From contig CAYMPQ010000009.1 of NCBI GenBank assembly GCA_964392345.1, forward strand, positions 1-38,761: a DNA stretch of 38,761 nt. Direction: 5' to 3'. Each line of letters begins with the position of its first letter. Within the stretch, counting starts at the first letter, position 1. Below, in pieces: positions 8,001-15,350 of the stretch. The notes under the pieces were generated by a model. The model was not told the origin of the DNA, made no database searches, and worked only from the letters and a program-made list of their open reading frames with translations. The position numbers were made by a program, and so were the translations under genes. The DNA comes from JAUVXY01 sp964392345. Its GTDB lineage: Bacteria > Actinomycetota > Humimicrobiia > Humimicrobiales > Humimicrobiaceae.

Positions 8001-8145
8001 TGCAAAAAAGGAAGTGAATAGAATAGCAATATACGAAATAGGGAAGGGGACATCCGTATTGAATTTTCCAGATCCTGAAACAGAGGAAGAATAAATTCTT
8101 TGAGTATATCGGGTAATATTAAAATAAAAAAATCTTACCAATTAC

Positions 8146-8207
8146 TTGAAATATATAAAGTAATCTATATAATTAGATATTAAATAGTATATAAAAAAAT
8201 ATATACT
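8146..8207 (+). promoter_or_regulatory. Promoter and inverted repeats upstream of the first RHH/PIN module
   Basis: TTGAAA (8146-8151), 16-bp spacer, TATAAT (8168-8173). The -10 sits inside a dyad ATCTA-N6-TAGAT (8163-8178). A second perfect dyad, AGTATATA-N6-TATATACT (8186-8207), lies just downstream of the predicted start. Antitoxins of the ribbon-helix-helix class usually bind such repeats to repress their own operon. The remaining leader up to the ATG at 8290 is about 80 bases of AT-rich sequence. Confidence 0.5.
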
Positions 8208-8289
8208 TTTAACCTTAAAACGTAGCATTAAAAAATTTTAAATGTTTAAAGTTCAGATTTAACAATAGAGTAAAGGTGGTGAGTTTAAA

Positions 8290-8583
8290 ATGGCAAAAAT
8301 ATTGTTATCAATTCCTGAGGAAATTTTGGCAAAAATAGATGAATATAAAGATAAGAAAAAGATAAAAAGAAATAAGTTTTTTTTAAATGCCATAGAAACT
8401 TATTTTAAATATTTATGGGAAGAAGAATATTTTGAAAACAAAAAGAAAGCTTTTGAAAGTATAAAAAAGACAAGAGATTATATAAAGAGTTTAGGTATTA
8501 AGGATTGGGATCCCGTTGGGGAAATAAGAAAATTTCGTGATTCAGGTGAAGCAGAAACATTAAAAAGACTTAGTTCGAGATAA
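8290..8583 (+). CDS. Ribbon-helix-helix antitoxin (VapB-like)
   Basis: 97 residues; AAGGTGGTGAG upstream of the ATG gives a good ribosome site. The first 45 residues form a typical RHH: a beta strand (KILLSIPEEILAKIDEY), then two helices through KIKRNKFFLNAIETYFKYL. The remaining half is charged (Lys/Glu-rich), as expected for the toxin-wrapping tail of an antitoxin, and contains a WDPVGEIRKFRDSGEAE element common in antitoxins of this type. The toxin gene starts 11 bases downstream. Predicted role: autorepression and neutralisation of the PIN toxin. Confidence 0.8.
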   Translation: MAKILLSIPEEILAKIDEYKDKKKIKRNKFFLNAIETYFKYLWEEEYFENKKKAFESIKKTRDYIKSLGIKDWDPVGEIRKFRDSGEAETLKRLSSR

Positions 8584-8594
8584 GCAATACAATT

Positions 8595-9098
8595 ATGGAA
8601 GAATATTTTAAATATAATGAAGATTATAAAAAATTTTCAGAATTTATAATAAAAGAAAGTCTTAAAAGAAAATATATTCTGGATTCTTCAGTAGTTATTA
8701 AATGGTATTACAGCGATAATGAAGAAGATCTGGAACAGGCAAATTATTTTTTCAACAATCCCAAAAAAAATTATGATGTGATTGTTGCACCTGATCTACT
8801 GATTTATGAATTATTAAATTTTTTTAAAAGTAAATCAGAAATGTCAGAGGATAGGATTTATACAATATTAAATGAAATATATAATACTATAATGGTTTTG
8901 GGGATAGGTAATATTCTATTTAAAAAGGCTTTTAAAATAGCCAGGGATAACGGAGTCACTATTTACGATGGGATTTATATTTCTTTATCTGAAGAATTAA
9001 ATATTCCTTTTATTACCGCTGACAGGAAATTACATGCTTTAACAGAAAAATTAAATTATAGAATTATTCCTCTAAAAGATTTTATTTCTGAATACTAA
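8595..9098 (+). CDS. PIN domain ribonuclease toxin (VapC-like)
   Basis: 167 residues. The PIN core begins at YILDSSVVIKW; candidate acidic catalytic residues are Asp30, Glu72 (in IYELLNF), Asp125 (IYDGIYISL) and Asp143 (TADRKL). These should chelate Mg2+ for single-strand RNA cleavage. An N-terminal extension of about 26 residues precedes the first strand; no better internal start codon is present, so it is retained. Known VapC targets are tRNAs or rRNA; the target here cannot be predicted. It pairs with the upstream RHH gene and converges with the HepT gene that follows. Confidence 0.85.
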   Translation: MEEYFKYNEDYKKFSEFIIKESLKRKYILDSSVVIKWYYSDNEEDLEQANYFFNNPKKNYDVIVAPDLLIYELLNFFKSKSEMSEDRIYTILNEIYNTIMVLGIGNILFKKAFKIARDNGVTIYDGIYISLSEELNIPFITADRKLHALTEKLNYRIIPLKDFISEY

Positions 9099-9169
9099 TA
9101 TAAAAAAATCCAAAAACTTTTATTAAGAGGGGATAACTTTATTGTTAATATGTTATAAAAAAAATTACA

Positions 9170-9200
<31 letters not shown>

Positions 9201-9215
9201 TGATTTATACTAAAT

Positions 9216-9668
9216 TTACAGCTTTTTAATAAACTCCTTAATTTCTTTCTTAAATAAATTAACTGTATCTTCAAATTTTTCTATTAGATTGTCTAATCTT
9301 TTGCTTTCTAACTCAAATCCATAAATATTTCTAAAAAGATGCCGGAATGATAAATAGTCATCTAATGCTGCTGCTAATTTTTTTGAAATTACAGGTGGCC
9401 TTATGCTTTCAATATTGATAGTCATTTTATAAAGTAATCTTTTATGCCAATATTCACTATCTATAAAACCACCGTTTATTTCGCGTGCAATTAATTCAAA
9501 AATTCTTTCACAGCTATTATAGAAATCATGCAATATTGAACCTTTTGCACGCCTAATAATGTGATTATTGCCTTTACATTCAGATATTTCAATTAATAAT
9601 TGATCGATATTTTTTAATTCAGTATCTATTAAACTAATTATCTCTTTTTTTGAATTGTTTATTTCCAT
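9216..9668 (-). CDS. HepT-like HEPN domain toxin
   Basis: 150 residues, almost entirely helical. The C-terminal region carries LSFRHLFRNIYGFELE (about 107-121), the signature of HepT-like HEPN ribonucleases. The HEPN catalytic motif R-x4-6-H with following x-Y reads R109-x4-N114-I-Y116 here, so the His is replaced by Asn while the Tyr that is AMPylated in characterised HepT proteins is kept. The gene overlaps the upstream nucleotidyltransferase gene by 35 bases, implying translational coupling. Together they form an MNT/HepT module, in which the nucleotidyltransferase modifies and silences the HEPN toxin. Confidence 0.75.
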   Translation of the reverse strand: MEINNSKKEIISLIDTELKNIDQLLIEISECKGNNHIIRRAKGSILHDFYNSCERIFELIAREINGGFIDSEYWHKRLLYKMTINIESIRPPVISKKLAAALDDYLSFRHLFRNIYGFELESKRLDNLIEKFEDTVNLFKKEIKEFIKKL

Positions 9669-9996
9669 ATAGGTAAAGCCCCTTCCTATTAATATTTATT
9701 TTAAAATTATTTGGCATATCTTCATATGCTCTAATATCAAGATTAAATTTACTATGTCTTAGGCAGTATCCATAAGCTTTATAGTATTTATCACCTAATC
9801 CTTTTACTGATATATCAATATCTGATGCTACATCAAAATATTTTTTTTCTAATAAACTTCCAAAAAGTATAACTTCTTTTGCACCAAATTTTTTAACTAA
9901 TATAGTTGCAATGTTATTAGCTTCTTTTAGAGCATTATTGATTATTTTTTTCTTAATCATACTTTTTCTTTTATTAATATTATCAATTATTCCCAT
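9634..9996 (-). CDS. MNT-domain nucleotidyltransferase antitoxin (MntA-like)
   Basis: 120 residues. The minimal nucleotidyltransferase signature is present: FGS at residues 45-47, then an 11-residue gap to Asp59 and Asp61 (SDIDIS), plus a later LDIRAYEDMP segment supplying a third acidic residue. Characterised MntA antitoxins AMPylate a Tyr of the partner HepT. The gap is one residue longer than the usual GS-x10-DxD. The start is uncertain: a Met at residue 13 would also leave an intact domain. It is upstream of, and overlaps, the hepT-like gene; the 195 bases further upstream (9997-10191) show no clear promoter. Confidence 0.8.
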   Translation of the reverse strand: MGIIDNINKRKSMIKKKIINNALKEANNIATILVKKFGAKEVILFGSLLEKKYFDVASDIDISVKGLGDKYYKAYGYCLRHSKFNLDIRAYEDMPNNFKININRKGLYLYGNKQFKKRDN

Positions 9997-10191
9997 TTTG
10001 TCATCTCTATTTGTTATCCTTTACTTTCATAAATTACTTTTTCCTCTCTTCTAATTCTGTCAAGTAGATAAGGACTTATTGATTTTTAATTAAACCTTTT
10101 CTTTTGTTTAATAGATTATCATCTTTTTTTCACTTTATGGTTTTGCAACTCTAACTTCCGGCATCGGGTAATGTTTAACATTTCGTGTTAA

Positions 10192-10584
10192 TTAATAAGG
10201 CTTAATCTTTTGAATATCATCCATTGGGAAATGTTTTATATTCCTGGTAATAAGAGTAGTATCTGTAATTTTTGCAGAGGCTGCTATTAAAGCATCTGGA
10301 ATCTCTAAAAAATGAGATTTATTAAATTCCATTCTATAACTTCCGGCTAATCTTGATATAACTTTGTCTACATTGACTATCTCTAATAATGAGAGGAATT
10401 TTTCAACTATTTCGTATTCTCGAGGAAAGATGTTGGAATATATTTCTGCTATTGAAATTACTGAAACAAAGCATCTGTTATTATGACTATCATCTATAAT
10501 TTCTCCTAAATTGCCAATATCACGGAAATAATCGATAATAATATCAGTATCTATTAATATATTACTATCTCTCGTGTCTGTCAT
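10192..10584 (-). CDS. PIN domain ribonuclease toxin (VapC family)
   Basis: 130 residues. Classical VapC layout: LIDTDIIIDYF at 10-20 (Asp12, Asp14), ISIAEIYS with Glu47, IPDALIAASA with Asp97, and TRNIKHF where the fourth acidic position is Asn115, as in many VapC proteins with the TRNxKHF ending. Predicted Mg2+-dependent RNase. It overlaps the upstream RHH antitoxin gene by 20 bases, a tight toxin-antitoxin arrangement. It is not closely similar to the PIN toxin at 8595, so the two modules were probably acquired separately rather than duplicated. Confidence 0.88.
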   Translation of the reverse strand: MTDTRDSNILIDTDIIIDYFRDIGNLGEIIDDSHNNRCFVSVISIAEIYSNIFPREYEIVEKFLSLLEIVNVDKVISRLAGSYRMEFNKSHFLEIPDALIAASAKITDTTLITRNIKHFPMDDIQKIKPY

Positions 10585-10834
10585 ACCGCTCTTCCCAACC
10601 AGATCTTAGATTATCAACAATTTCTGCACTTTTAATATCTTTGCTAAACCTATTTTTTAAAAAACCGCGAGTTTCTTTCAAAATTTCAGACTTAGAATCA
10701 TATTCATTCTTAGTAAATAGTTTAGTGTCTATTGCTTCTCTAATTAACTCTGAATAAGAAGTTTTGCTATTAGCAGCGAGCTTATTTAAACCTCTTTTTT
10801 GATCTTCTCTTATAAATATGCTAATTCTCTTCAT
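10565..10834 (-). CDS. Ribbon-helix-helix antitoxin (VapB-like)
   Basis: 89 residues. The N-terminal strand MKRISIFIREDQKRGLNKLA and the helix pair around TSYSELIREAIDTKL are typical of CopG/Arc-type RHH proteins. The C-terminal half is charged and should bind the toxin. The end of the gene overlaps the start of the PIN toxin by 20 bases. A promoter with a direct repeat lies just upstream and is the likely autoregulatory site. Confidence 0.82.
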   Translation of the reverse strand: MKRISIFIREDQKRGLNKLAANSKTSYSELIREAIDTKLFTKNEYDSKSEILKETRGFLKNRFSKDIKSAEIVDNLRSGWEERYDRHER

Positions 10835-10869
10835 AATATAATTATCTTAAATTATTTATATGTTTTCCT

Positions 10870-10899
10870 ATTGTATATCATAAGTATATATATCACAAG
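10870..10899 (-). promoter_or_regulatory. Promoter with direct repeats upstream of the second RHH/PIN module
   Basis: On the minus strand, TTGTGA (10898-10893), 17-bp spacer, TACAAT (10875-10870). On the plus strand two 11-mers, TATATCATAAG (10874-10884) and TATATCACAAG (10889-10899), are repeated with a 15-bp period and one mismatch, covering the spacer and both hexamers. Direct repeats of this kind are plausible RHH antitoxin operators. Confidence 0.4.
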
Positions 10900-11050
10900 C
10901 ATATAAAATACTTTTTTATATAAATAATAAACAATAAAAAATTTTCTCAAATAAAAACCGTTACCATGAAAACCTTAAAAGGTTCTACTAGTGATTTAGA
11001 CTTTTCTTTTTGCAGCTATTTGAAACAAATTTTACTTGTTTGGACTTCTG

Positions 11051-11485
11051 CTATAGACCCGTGCTTCCAAATCCGCCTTCTCCCCTATCCGTGTCTCCCA
11101 ATTCATCTGTGATTTCTAAATCGGCATTTTCAACTTTTTGTATTACCAGCTGACAGATCCTATCTCCTTTTTTTATTTCAAATTCATTTTTAGGATCAAG
11201 GTTTATAAGTATTGTGCATACTTCTCCCCTGTACCCTGAGTCAATTAAACCTGGAGAATTTAAAAGTCCGATTCCATATTTTGCAGCAAGTCCTGATCTC
11301 GGCTGCACAAATCCTGCATACCCTTCAGGTATGGATATTTTAATACCATTTGGTATTTTTTTACGCTCAAAAGGTTTCAGTTTGCAATTTATTGTGCTGT
11401 ATAAATCTAAGCCTGCATCCCCTTTATTAGCATATTTTGGAGCCGGCATAGATCTGTCAAGTACTTTTACTTTTACTTTTACCAT
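11051..11485 (-). CDS. dut: dUTP diphosphatase (dUTPase)
   Basis: Hydrolyses dUTP to dUMP and pyrophosphate, keeping uracil out of DNA and feeding thymidylate synthesis. All five trimeric-dUTPase motifs are present: AGLDLYS, PRSGLA, the NSPGLIDSGYRGEV segment (catalytic Asp and substrate Tyr), RICQLVIQ, and the C-terminal Gly-rich RGEGGFGSTG arm. I place the start at the ATG of MVKVKVKVLD because AGGTG lies 8 bases upstream; a GTG three codons earlier is possible. The length of 144 residues is standard. It stands alone between a toxin-antitoxin island and an SOS-type gene; no neighbour shares its pathway. Confidence 0.93.
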   Translation of the reverse strand: MVKVKVKVLDRSMPAPKYANKGDAGLDLYSTINCKLKPFERKKIPNGIKISIPEGYAGFVQPRSGLAAKYGIGLLNSPGLIDSGYRGEVCTILINLDPKNEFEIKKGDRICQLVIQKVENADLEITDELGDTDRGEGGFGSTGL

Positions 11486-11709
11486 TTCTAACACCTGTCT
11501 TAAATTACCGAATTTTACAGTAACATTGGTTTTATAATAATAGTTGTAATTAATTCAAATATAATATTAACATTATATTGCAGCATGTCTATATCAAAAT
11601 TAGTAAACCCAAACAAAAAAGCCGTATAGCCATCTCTTTGAAATTAGAGAAAAATCGGAGTCAAACCTGGTGGAAAATCGTGATACTTGTAAGGTATCAA
11701 AGATTCACA

Positions 11710-12003
11710 TTACTTAGATTTAATAATAGGTATAATTATTGTTTTTTTGCCTATATGTTCCAATGATTTAATATTATTTACTTTTTTAATTTCAGCCAAA
11801 AACATCTCCTTGTTTCCAGGATTTGAATATTTCTCCATTACCTCGTTTATGTCAGATTTACTTCTTATATTGATTTGAGTATATCTTTCTATGCTTGGTC
11901 TGGTAAATTTATTTATATTACTGTAAATGGCAATTATCACAAGTACGCTTACAATTATTACCAGTGCATTTAAAAAAATGTTTTTTATTTTTAAATTAAA
12001 CAT
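11710..12003 (-). CDS. Small membrane protein with LysM-like domain (YneA-like, SOS type)
   Basis: 97 residues from the ATG at 12003, chosen because GGAGGG (about 12009-12014) precedes it; the longer open frame to 12075 has no ribosome site and would run into the promoter. A basic N-terminus leads into one transmembrane helix (about 9-28), then a degenerate LysM domain (about 44-93) ending in KKVNNIKSLEHIGKKTIIIP, like the second half of LysM. The layout, and the two LexA-like boxes in its promoter, match YneA, the SOS-induced division inhibitor of Bacillus. In Bacillus yneA is divergent from lexA; here the genes are about 1.4 kb apart with ilvC between. Function is inferred. Confidence 0.6.
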   Translation of the reverse strand: MFNLKIKNIFLNALVIIVSVLVIIAIYSNINKFTRPSIERYTQINIRSKSDINEVMEKYSNPGNKEMFLAEIKKVNNIKSLEHIGKKTIIIPIIKSK

Positions 12004-12068
12004 CCCTACCCTCCTTCGTAAACAACATGATAAAAACTTATTACTATACTGAAAATTTAATTGTACTA

Positions 12069-12123
12069 CAAACATATGTTTGCTTTTGTAATTATAATAT
12101 TACCAAACATATGTTTGTGTCAA
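12069..12123 (-). promoter_or_regulatory. SOS-type promoter with two identical LexA-like boxes
   Basis: Minus strand: TTGACA (12123-12118), 18-bp spacer, TATTAT (12099-12094). The 14-bp perfect palindrome CAAACATATGTTTG occurs twice, at 12104-12117 (filling the spacer) and 12069-12082 (downstream of the predicted start), 35 bp apart. Its half-site CAAAC equals one half of the lexA operator at 13307 (CGAAC...GTTTG). Repression by LexA of the YneA-like gene is the natural reading. The remaining gap up to ilvC (to 12278) has only a TATAAT at 12218-12223 without a clear -35. Confidence 0.7.
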
Positions 12124-12278
12124 GAAATTATTTAAAAATTATTCAAAACTCGTATTACTTTTTTTGTATATCTGATAAAATAATTTGGTATTAGTATATT
12201 TACTTGCTAATTGCAGGTATAATTATTTGTAATCAGCAGTAGTATTATTCTATTAAATAAATACAGGCAGGAGGAAAA

Positions 12279-13280
12279 ATGGCAGAAATTTTTTATGACA
12301 AAGACATAAGTATGGATATCTTAAAAAATAAAAAAGTCGCAATAATAGGTTATGGCAATCAAGGACATGCACATGCACAGAATCTAAGAGATAGCGGAAT
12401 AGATGTTATTGTTGGAGAAGTTAAGGGAAGCAAAGCATGGATTATAGCAGAAAAAAATAGTTTTGAAGTTTACACTACAGACGAAGCTTCTAAAAAAGCA
12501 GATGTTGTCACAGTTCTGATCCCTGACGATATTCAAAAAGATGTTTTCTATGAATATATTGAGCCCAATCTTGAAGAAGGCAACATACTATGTTTTGCCC
12601 ATGGTTTTAACATTCATTTTAATCAGATAATTCCTGGTGACAACATTGATGTCATAATGGTTGCACCTAAAGGACCGGGTTCTATTGTAAGGAGAATGTA
12701 TACAGAGAACAGCGGTGTTCCAGCTATAATAGCTGTCTATCAGGACTATTCAAAAAAGGCAAAACAACATGCTTTGGCTTACGCTAGAGCATTAGGAGCC
12801 GGAAGAGTTGGAATCATAACTACCACGTTTAAAGAAGAAACAGAAACAGACTTATTTGGCGAGCAGGCAGTGTTGTGCGGTGGAACCACTGAACTTATAA
12901 GAGCTGGATTTGACACACTTGTTGAGGCAGGTTATCAGCCAGAGATAGCATATTTTGAAGTATGTAATGAATTGAAACTAATTGTAGATTTAATTTATGA
13001 ACGAGGCATAACCGGAATGAGAGAGGCTATTAGTGACACTGCTGAATATGGAGATATGCTAATAGGCAAAAAAGTTATAACATCTGATACCAGGAAAAAT
13101 ATGAAAAAGATACTGGAGGATATCCAATCTGGCGAATTTGCAAAAGACTGGATACTTGAAAATAGAGCTGGCAGGCCTGTGTATAATTCTATAAAGAACA
13201 AAGAAAAAAACCATTTAATAGAAGAGGTTGGTAAAAAACTTAGAAAAATGATGGCCTGGATCAAAGATGAAGATAAGTAA
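12279..13280 (+). CDS. ilvC: Ketol-acid reductoisomerase, class I, with atypical cofactor loop
   Basis: 333 residues; CAGGAGG sits just upstream of the ATG. It converts acetolactate-type substrates to dihydroxy acids in valine, isoleucine and leucine synthesis, using Mg2+ and a nicotinamide cofactor. The Rossmann motif GYGNQGHAHAQNLRDSG is at 24-40. The C-terminal knotted domain contains the metal-binding acids in ETETDLFGEQAVLCGG and in the EVCNELKLIVDLIYERG segment. The beta2-alphaB loop reads VGEVKGSKAW (45-54) where NADPH enzymes usually have VGLRKGSKSW, so Arg and Ser contacts to the 2'-phosphate are replaced (Val48, Ala53) and Glu47 is introduced. NADH preference is predicted. No other ilv or leu gene is adjacent, which is unusual. 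Confidence 0.95.
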   Translation: MAEIFYDKDISMDILKNKKVAIIGYGNQGHAHAQNLRDSGIDVIVGEVKGSKAWIIAEKNSFEVYTTDEASKKADVVTVLIPDDIQKDVFYEYIEPNLEEGNILCFAHGFNIHFNQIIPGDNIDVIMVAPKGPGSIVRRMYTENSGVPAIIAVYQDYSKKAKQHALAYARALGAGRVGIITTTFKEETETDLFGEQAVLCGGTTELIRAGFDTLVEAGYQPEIAYFEVCNELKLIVDLIYERGITGMREAISDTAEYGDMLIGKKVITSDTRKNMKKILEDIQSGEFAKDWILENRAGRPVYNSIKNKEKNHLIEEVGKKLRKMMAWIKDEDK

Positions 13281-13306
13281 AATATAATTTATAAAAATTA
13301 TAAAAA

Positions 13307-13346
13307 CGAACCTATGTTTGTCATGATGCATATATTTTGCTATAAT
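13307..13346 (+). promoter_or_regulatory. lexA promoter and LexA operator
   Basis: TTGTCA (13318-13323), 17-bp spacer, TATAAT (13341-13346). The box CGAACCTATGTTTG (13307-13320) overlaps the -35 and fits the Gram-positive / actinobacterial SOS consensus CGAAC-N4-GTTYG. This indicates LexA autoregulation. Confidence 0.8.
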
Positions 13347-13379
13347 CCATAAAAAAGCAAGCATTTTAGTTGGTTAATT

Positions 13380-14021
13380 ATGGAAAAAAATAAAAAAGAA
13401 ATTAGTTCAAGACAAAATAAGATACTTAGATTCATAGCAAGAGAAATAAAGAGAACCGGTTATCCCCCAACAGTAAGAGAAATAGCGAGCGCAGTAGATT
13501 TGAGTTCGTCTGCCACTGTGCATTCACATCTAATAAAGTTAGAAAAAATGGGCTATATCAAAAGAAATTCGAACAGTCCACGTGCTATTTCACTGCTTTA
13601 CCATGAGAATGATCCAGGTTTCCCTGACGATACAACAAATAATCTTGTCTTCGTCCCAGTAGTGGGAACCATTGCAGCAGGAAGCCCTTTACTGGCAGAA
13701 GAAAATATTGAAGATTATTATCCGCTTACATCTGATTTTGTAAAAGGGCAAAAAGAAGTATTTATGCTGCGTGTCAGAGGAGATAGTATGATTAATGCCG
13801 GGATTCTTGACAGAGATTATGTAGTAGTTAGAAAACAAGAATCAGCCATTAACGGAGACATAATCGTAGCTCTCCTGGAAGATGAGGCAACAGTAAAAAG
13901 ATTTTTTAAAGATACCAAACACATTAAATTAATACCCGAAAATGATCATATGCAGCCTATGCTTGTTAAGAATATAAAAATTTTAGGAAAAGTAATCGGG
14001 GTACTAAGAAAATATTTCTGA
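13380..14021 (+). CDS. lexA: LexA repressor
   Basis: 213 residues. SOS master repressor that is cleaved by its own protease domain when RecA is activated. The winged HTH is at about 10-70 (PPTVREIASAVDLSSSATVH). The cleavage site Ala100-Gly101 lies in GTIAAGSPLL; the catalytic dyad is Ser136 (VRGDSMINAGI) and Lys173 (ATVKRFF). All features needed for self-cleavage are intact. An SOS box lies in its promoter, similar boxes precede the YneA-like gene, and a related palindrome precedes the DUF5320 operon. It converges with hflX, only 6 bases apart with no terminator between. recA is outside the window. Confidence 0.96.
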   Translation: MEKNKKEISSRQNKILRFIAREIKRTGYPPTVREIASAVDLSSSATVHSHLIKLEKMGYIKRNSNSPRAISLLYHENDPGFPDDTTNNLVFVPVVGTIAAGSPLLAEENIEDYYPLTSDFVKGQKEVFMLRVRGDSMINAGILDRDYVVVRKQESAINGDIIVALLEDEATVKRFFKDTKHIKLIPENDHMQPMLVKNIKILGKVIGVLRKYF

Positions 14022-14027
14022 ATTTTT

Positions 14028-15323
14028 TTATTTATAAATATATTTTACAAGTTTGGGATAATATCTGGAGTCTGCTTTTAGTAATAGCAATATACCATCT
14101 TTGCAATATTCCTTTTTAATTATCTGACAATTATCATAAAGATAAGAGATAAGCTTATTGTCGCTGTATGGGATTTTTACAGTAACTGATAAATAATCTT
14201 TTTCGGTTACCTCTCTTACCTTGTTGTAAAGGTCCTCTGTACCTGTTTTTTTCAGAGCAGATATAAATATTGCATCTTTATATTTCATTTTTATACTCAG
14301 CAGTTTATTTTTACTTACTTTATCAATCTTATTAAATACTAAAAATATTGGTTTATGGTAAACATTTATTTCTTTTAATACTTCTTTTACACTTACAATG
14401 TGATGTTCGTGATTACTGCTGCTTGCATCTACGATCAATAAGAGAAGATTTGACCTCAGTACTTCCTCTAATGTGGATTTAAATGAAGCAATAAGCTGAT
14501 GGGGTAATTTTTCAATAAAACCTACTGTATCTGAAATTAAAACTTCCAAGCCTTCTGTTACATTTAATTTTCTGGTAGTGGAATCAAGTGTTGAGAACAA
14601 CATATTTTTTGTATAAACATCGGAATTGGTTACAGCATTTAAAAGTGTTGATTTTCCGCTGTTAGTATAACCGACAAGCGCTATTTTAAAGATATTATTT
14701 TCTTCCCTTTTTTTCCTCTGTACATTTCTTTGGATTATAACCTTGTTAATTTTTTTCTCAAGCAAACTTATTCTTTTTCTTATCCTCCGCCTGTCAACTT
14801 CCAGCTTCATTTCGCCAGGTCCTCTTGTTCCGATCCCACCACCAAGCCTTGACAGCTGAACGCCCTTTCCTGTAAGTCTTGGCAAAATATAGTTTAACTG
14901 TGCAAGCTCAACCTGGAGCTTCCCTTCCCTGCTGTGCGCTCTTTGAGCAAATATATCCAGTATTAATGCGGTTTTGTCTATAATTTTAATACCTAACTTT
15001 TCTTGAAGGTTGATTTGTTGTGCAGGGGTTATCTCGTTATTAAAAATTACCAGGTCTATATTCTTTTCGCAAATTACATTCTTAGCATTTTCTAATTTAC
15101 CCTTACTTATAAAATATTTTGGACTCGGTTTGATTTGATTGAATTCAAGTACTGCGCCTACTTCTGCGCCTGCGCTGATAGTTAAATTTTTTAGCTCAGC
15201 AACACGCTCGCTTAAATATTTCTTGTCTGGTCTCCGGTTTTTATTGTTGCCAAAACTTTTAAACTGAACAAAGATTAAAAGAGCACTTTCCTTTTTTTTA
15301 TAAATATGTTTGTACTCCATCAT
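14028..15323 (-). CDS. hflX: GTPase HflX
   Basis: 431 residues. Ribosome-associated GTPase that in other bacteria splits stalled 70S ribosomes. The N-terminal HflX domain runs to about residue 205, with the diagnostic RLTGKGVQLSRLGGGIGTRG and GEMKLEVDRRRIRKRI stretches. The G domain follows with the P-loop GYTNSGKST (218-226), SDTVGF (G3) and FNKID (G4). A short C-terminal domain ends the protein. The gene is 27 bases after dapL in a minus-strand run. The start is a double ATG with no strong Shine-Dalgarno directly upstream, so translation may depend on coupling to dapL. Confidence 0.95.
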   Translation of the reverse strand: MMEYKHIYKKKESALLIFVQFKSFGNNKNRRPDKKYLSERVAELKNLTISAGAEVGAVLEFNQIKPSPKYFISKGKLENAKNVICEKNIDLVIFNNEITPAQQINLQEKLGIKIIDKTALILDIFAQRAHSREGKLQVELAQLNYILPRLTGKGVQLSRLGGGIGTRGPGEMKLEVDRRRIRKRISLLEKKINKVIIQRNVQRKKREENNIFKIALVGYTNSGKSTLLNAVTNSDVYTKNMLFSTLDSTTRKLNVTEGLEVLISDTVGFIEKLPHQLIASFKSTLEEVLRSNLLLLIVDASSSNHEHHIVSVKEVLKEINVYHKPIFLVFNKIDKVSKNKLLSIKMKYKDAIFISALKKTGTEDLYNKVREVTEKDYLSVTVKIPYSDNKLISYLYDNCQIIKKEYCKDGILLLLKADSRYYPKLVKYIYK

Positions 15324-15350
15324 TTTTTATTTTATAAGCACTATCCTACC

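Noticed and set aside
8014..8094. A 26-codon frame from GTG with AAAGGA upstream, ending in a Glu-rich tail; its GGGAAGGGGACATCC segment recalls sequence near some IS200/REP-type transposases.
   Set aside because: Too short, no recognisable family, lies directly after a terminator, and no transposase remnant could be read in any frame.
10971..10984. Palindrome AACCTTAAAAGGTT downstream of dut as a terminator.
   Set aside because: The stem is only six pairs with a two-base centre and no T-run follows on either strand.
11600..11709. GGTTTGACTCC on the minus strand looks like a tRNA T-loop, and nearby AAACCTGGTGGAAAATC recalls part of a cobalamin riboswitch; a hairpin GATAC...GTATC follows.
   Set aside because: The would-be T-stem has only two pairs, there is no acceptor, D or anticodon arm, and the riboswitch core is not present. 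I see no supported RNA in this 215-base gap between the YneA-like gene and dut.
13281..13306. AT-only inverted repeat after ilvC as a terminator.
   Set aside because: The stem is entirely A-T, short, and lacks a distinct T-tract; it is more likely composition bias upstream of the lexA promoter.
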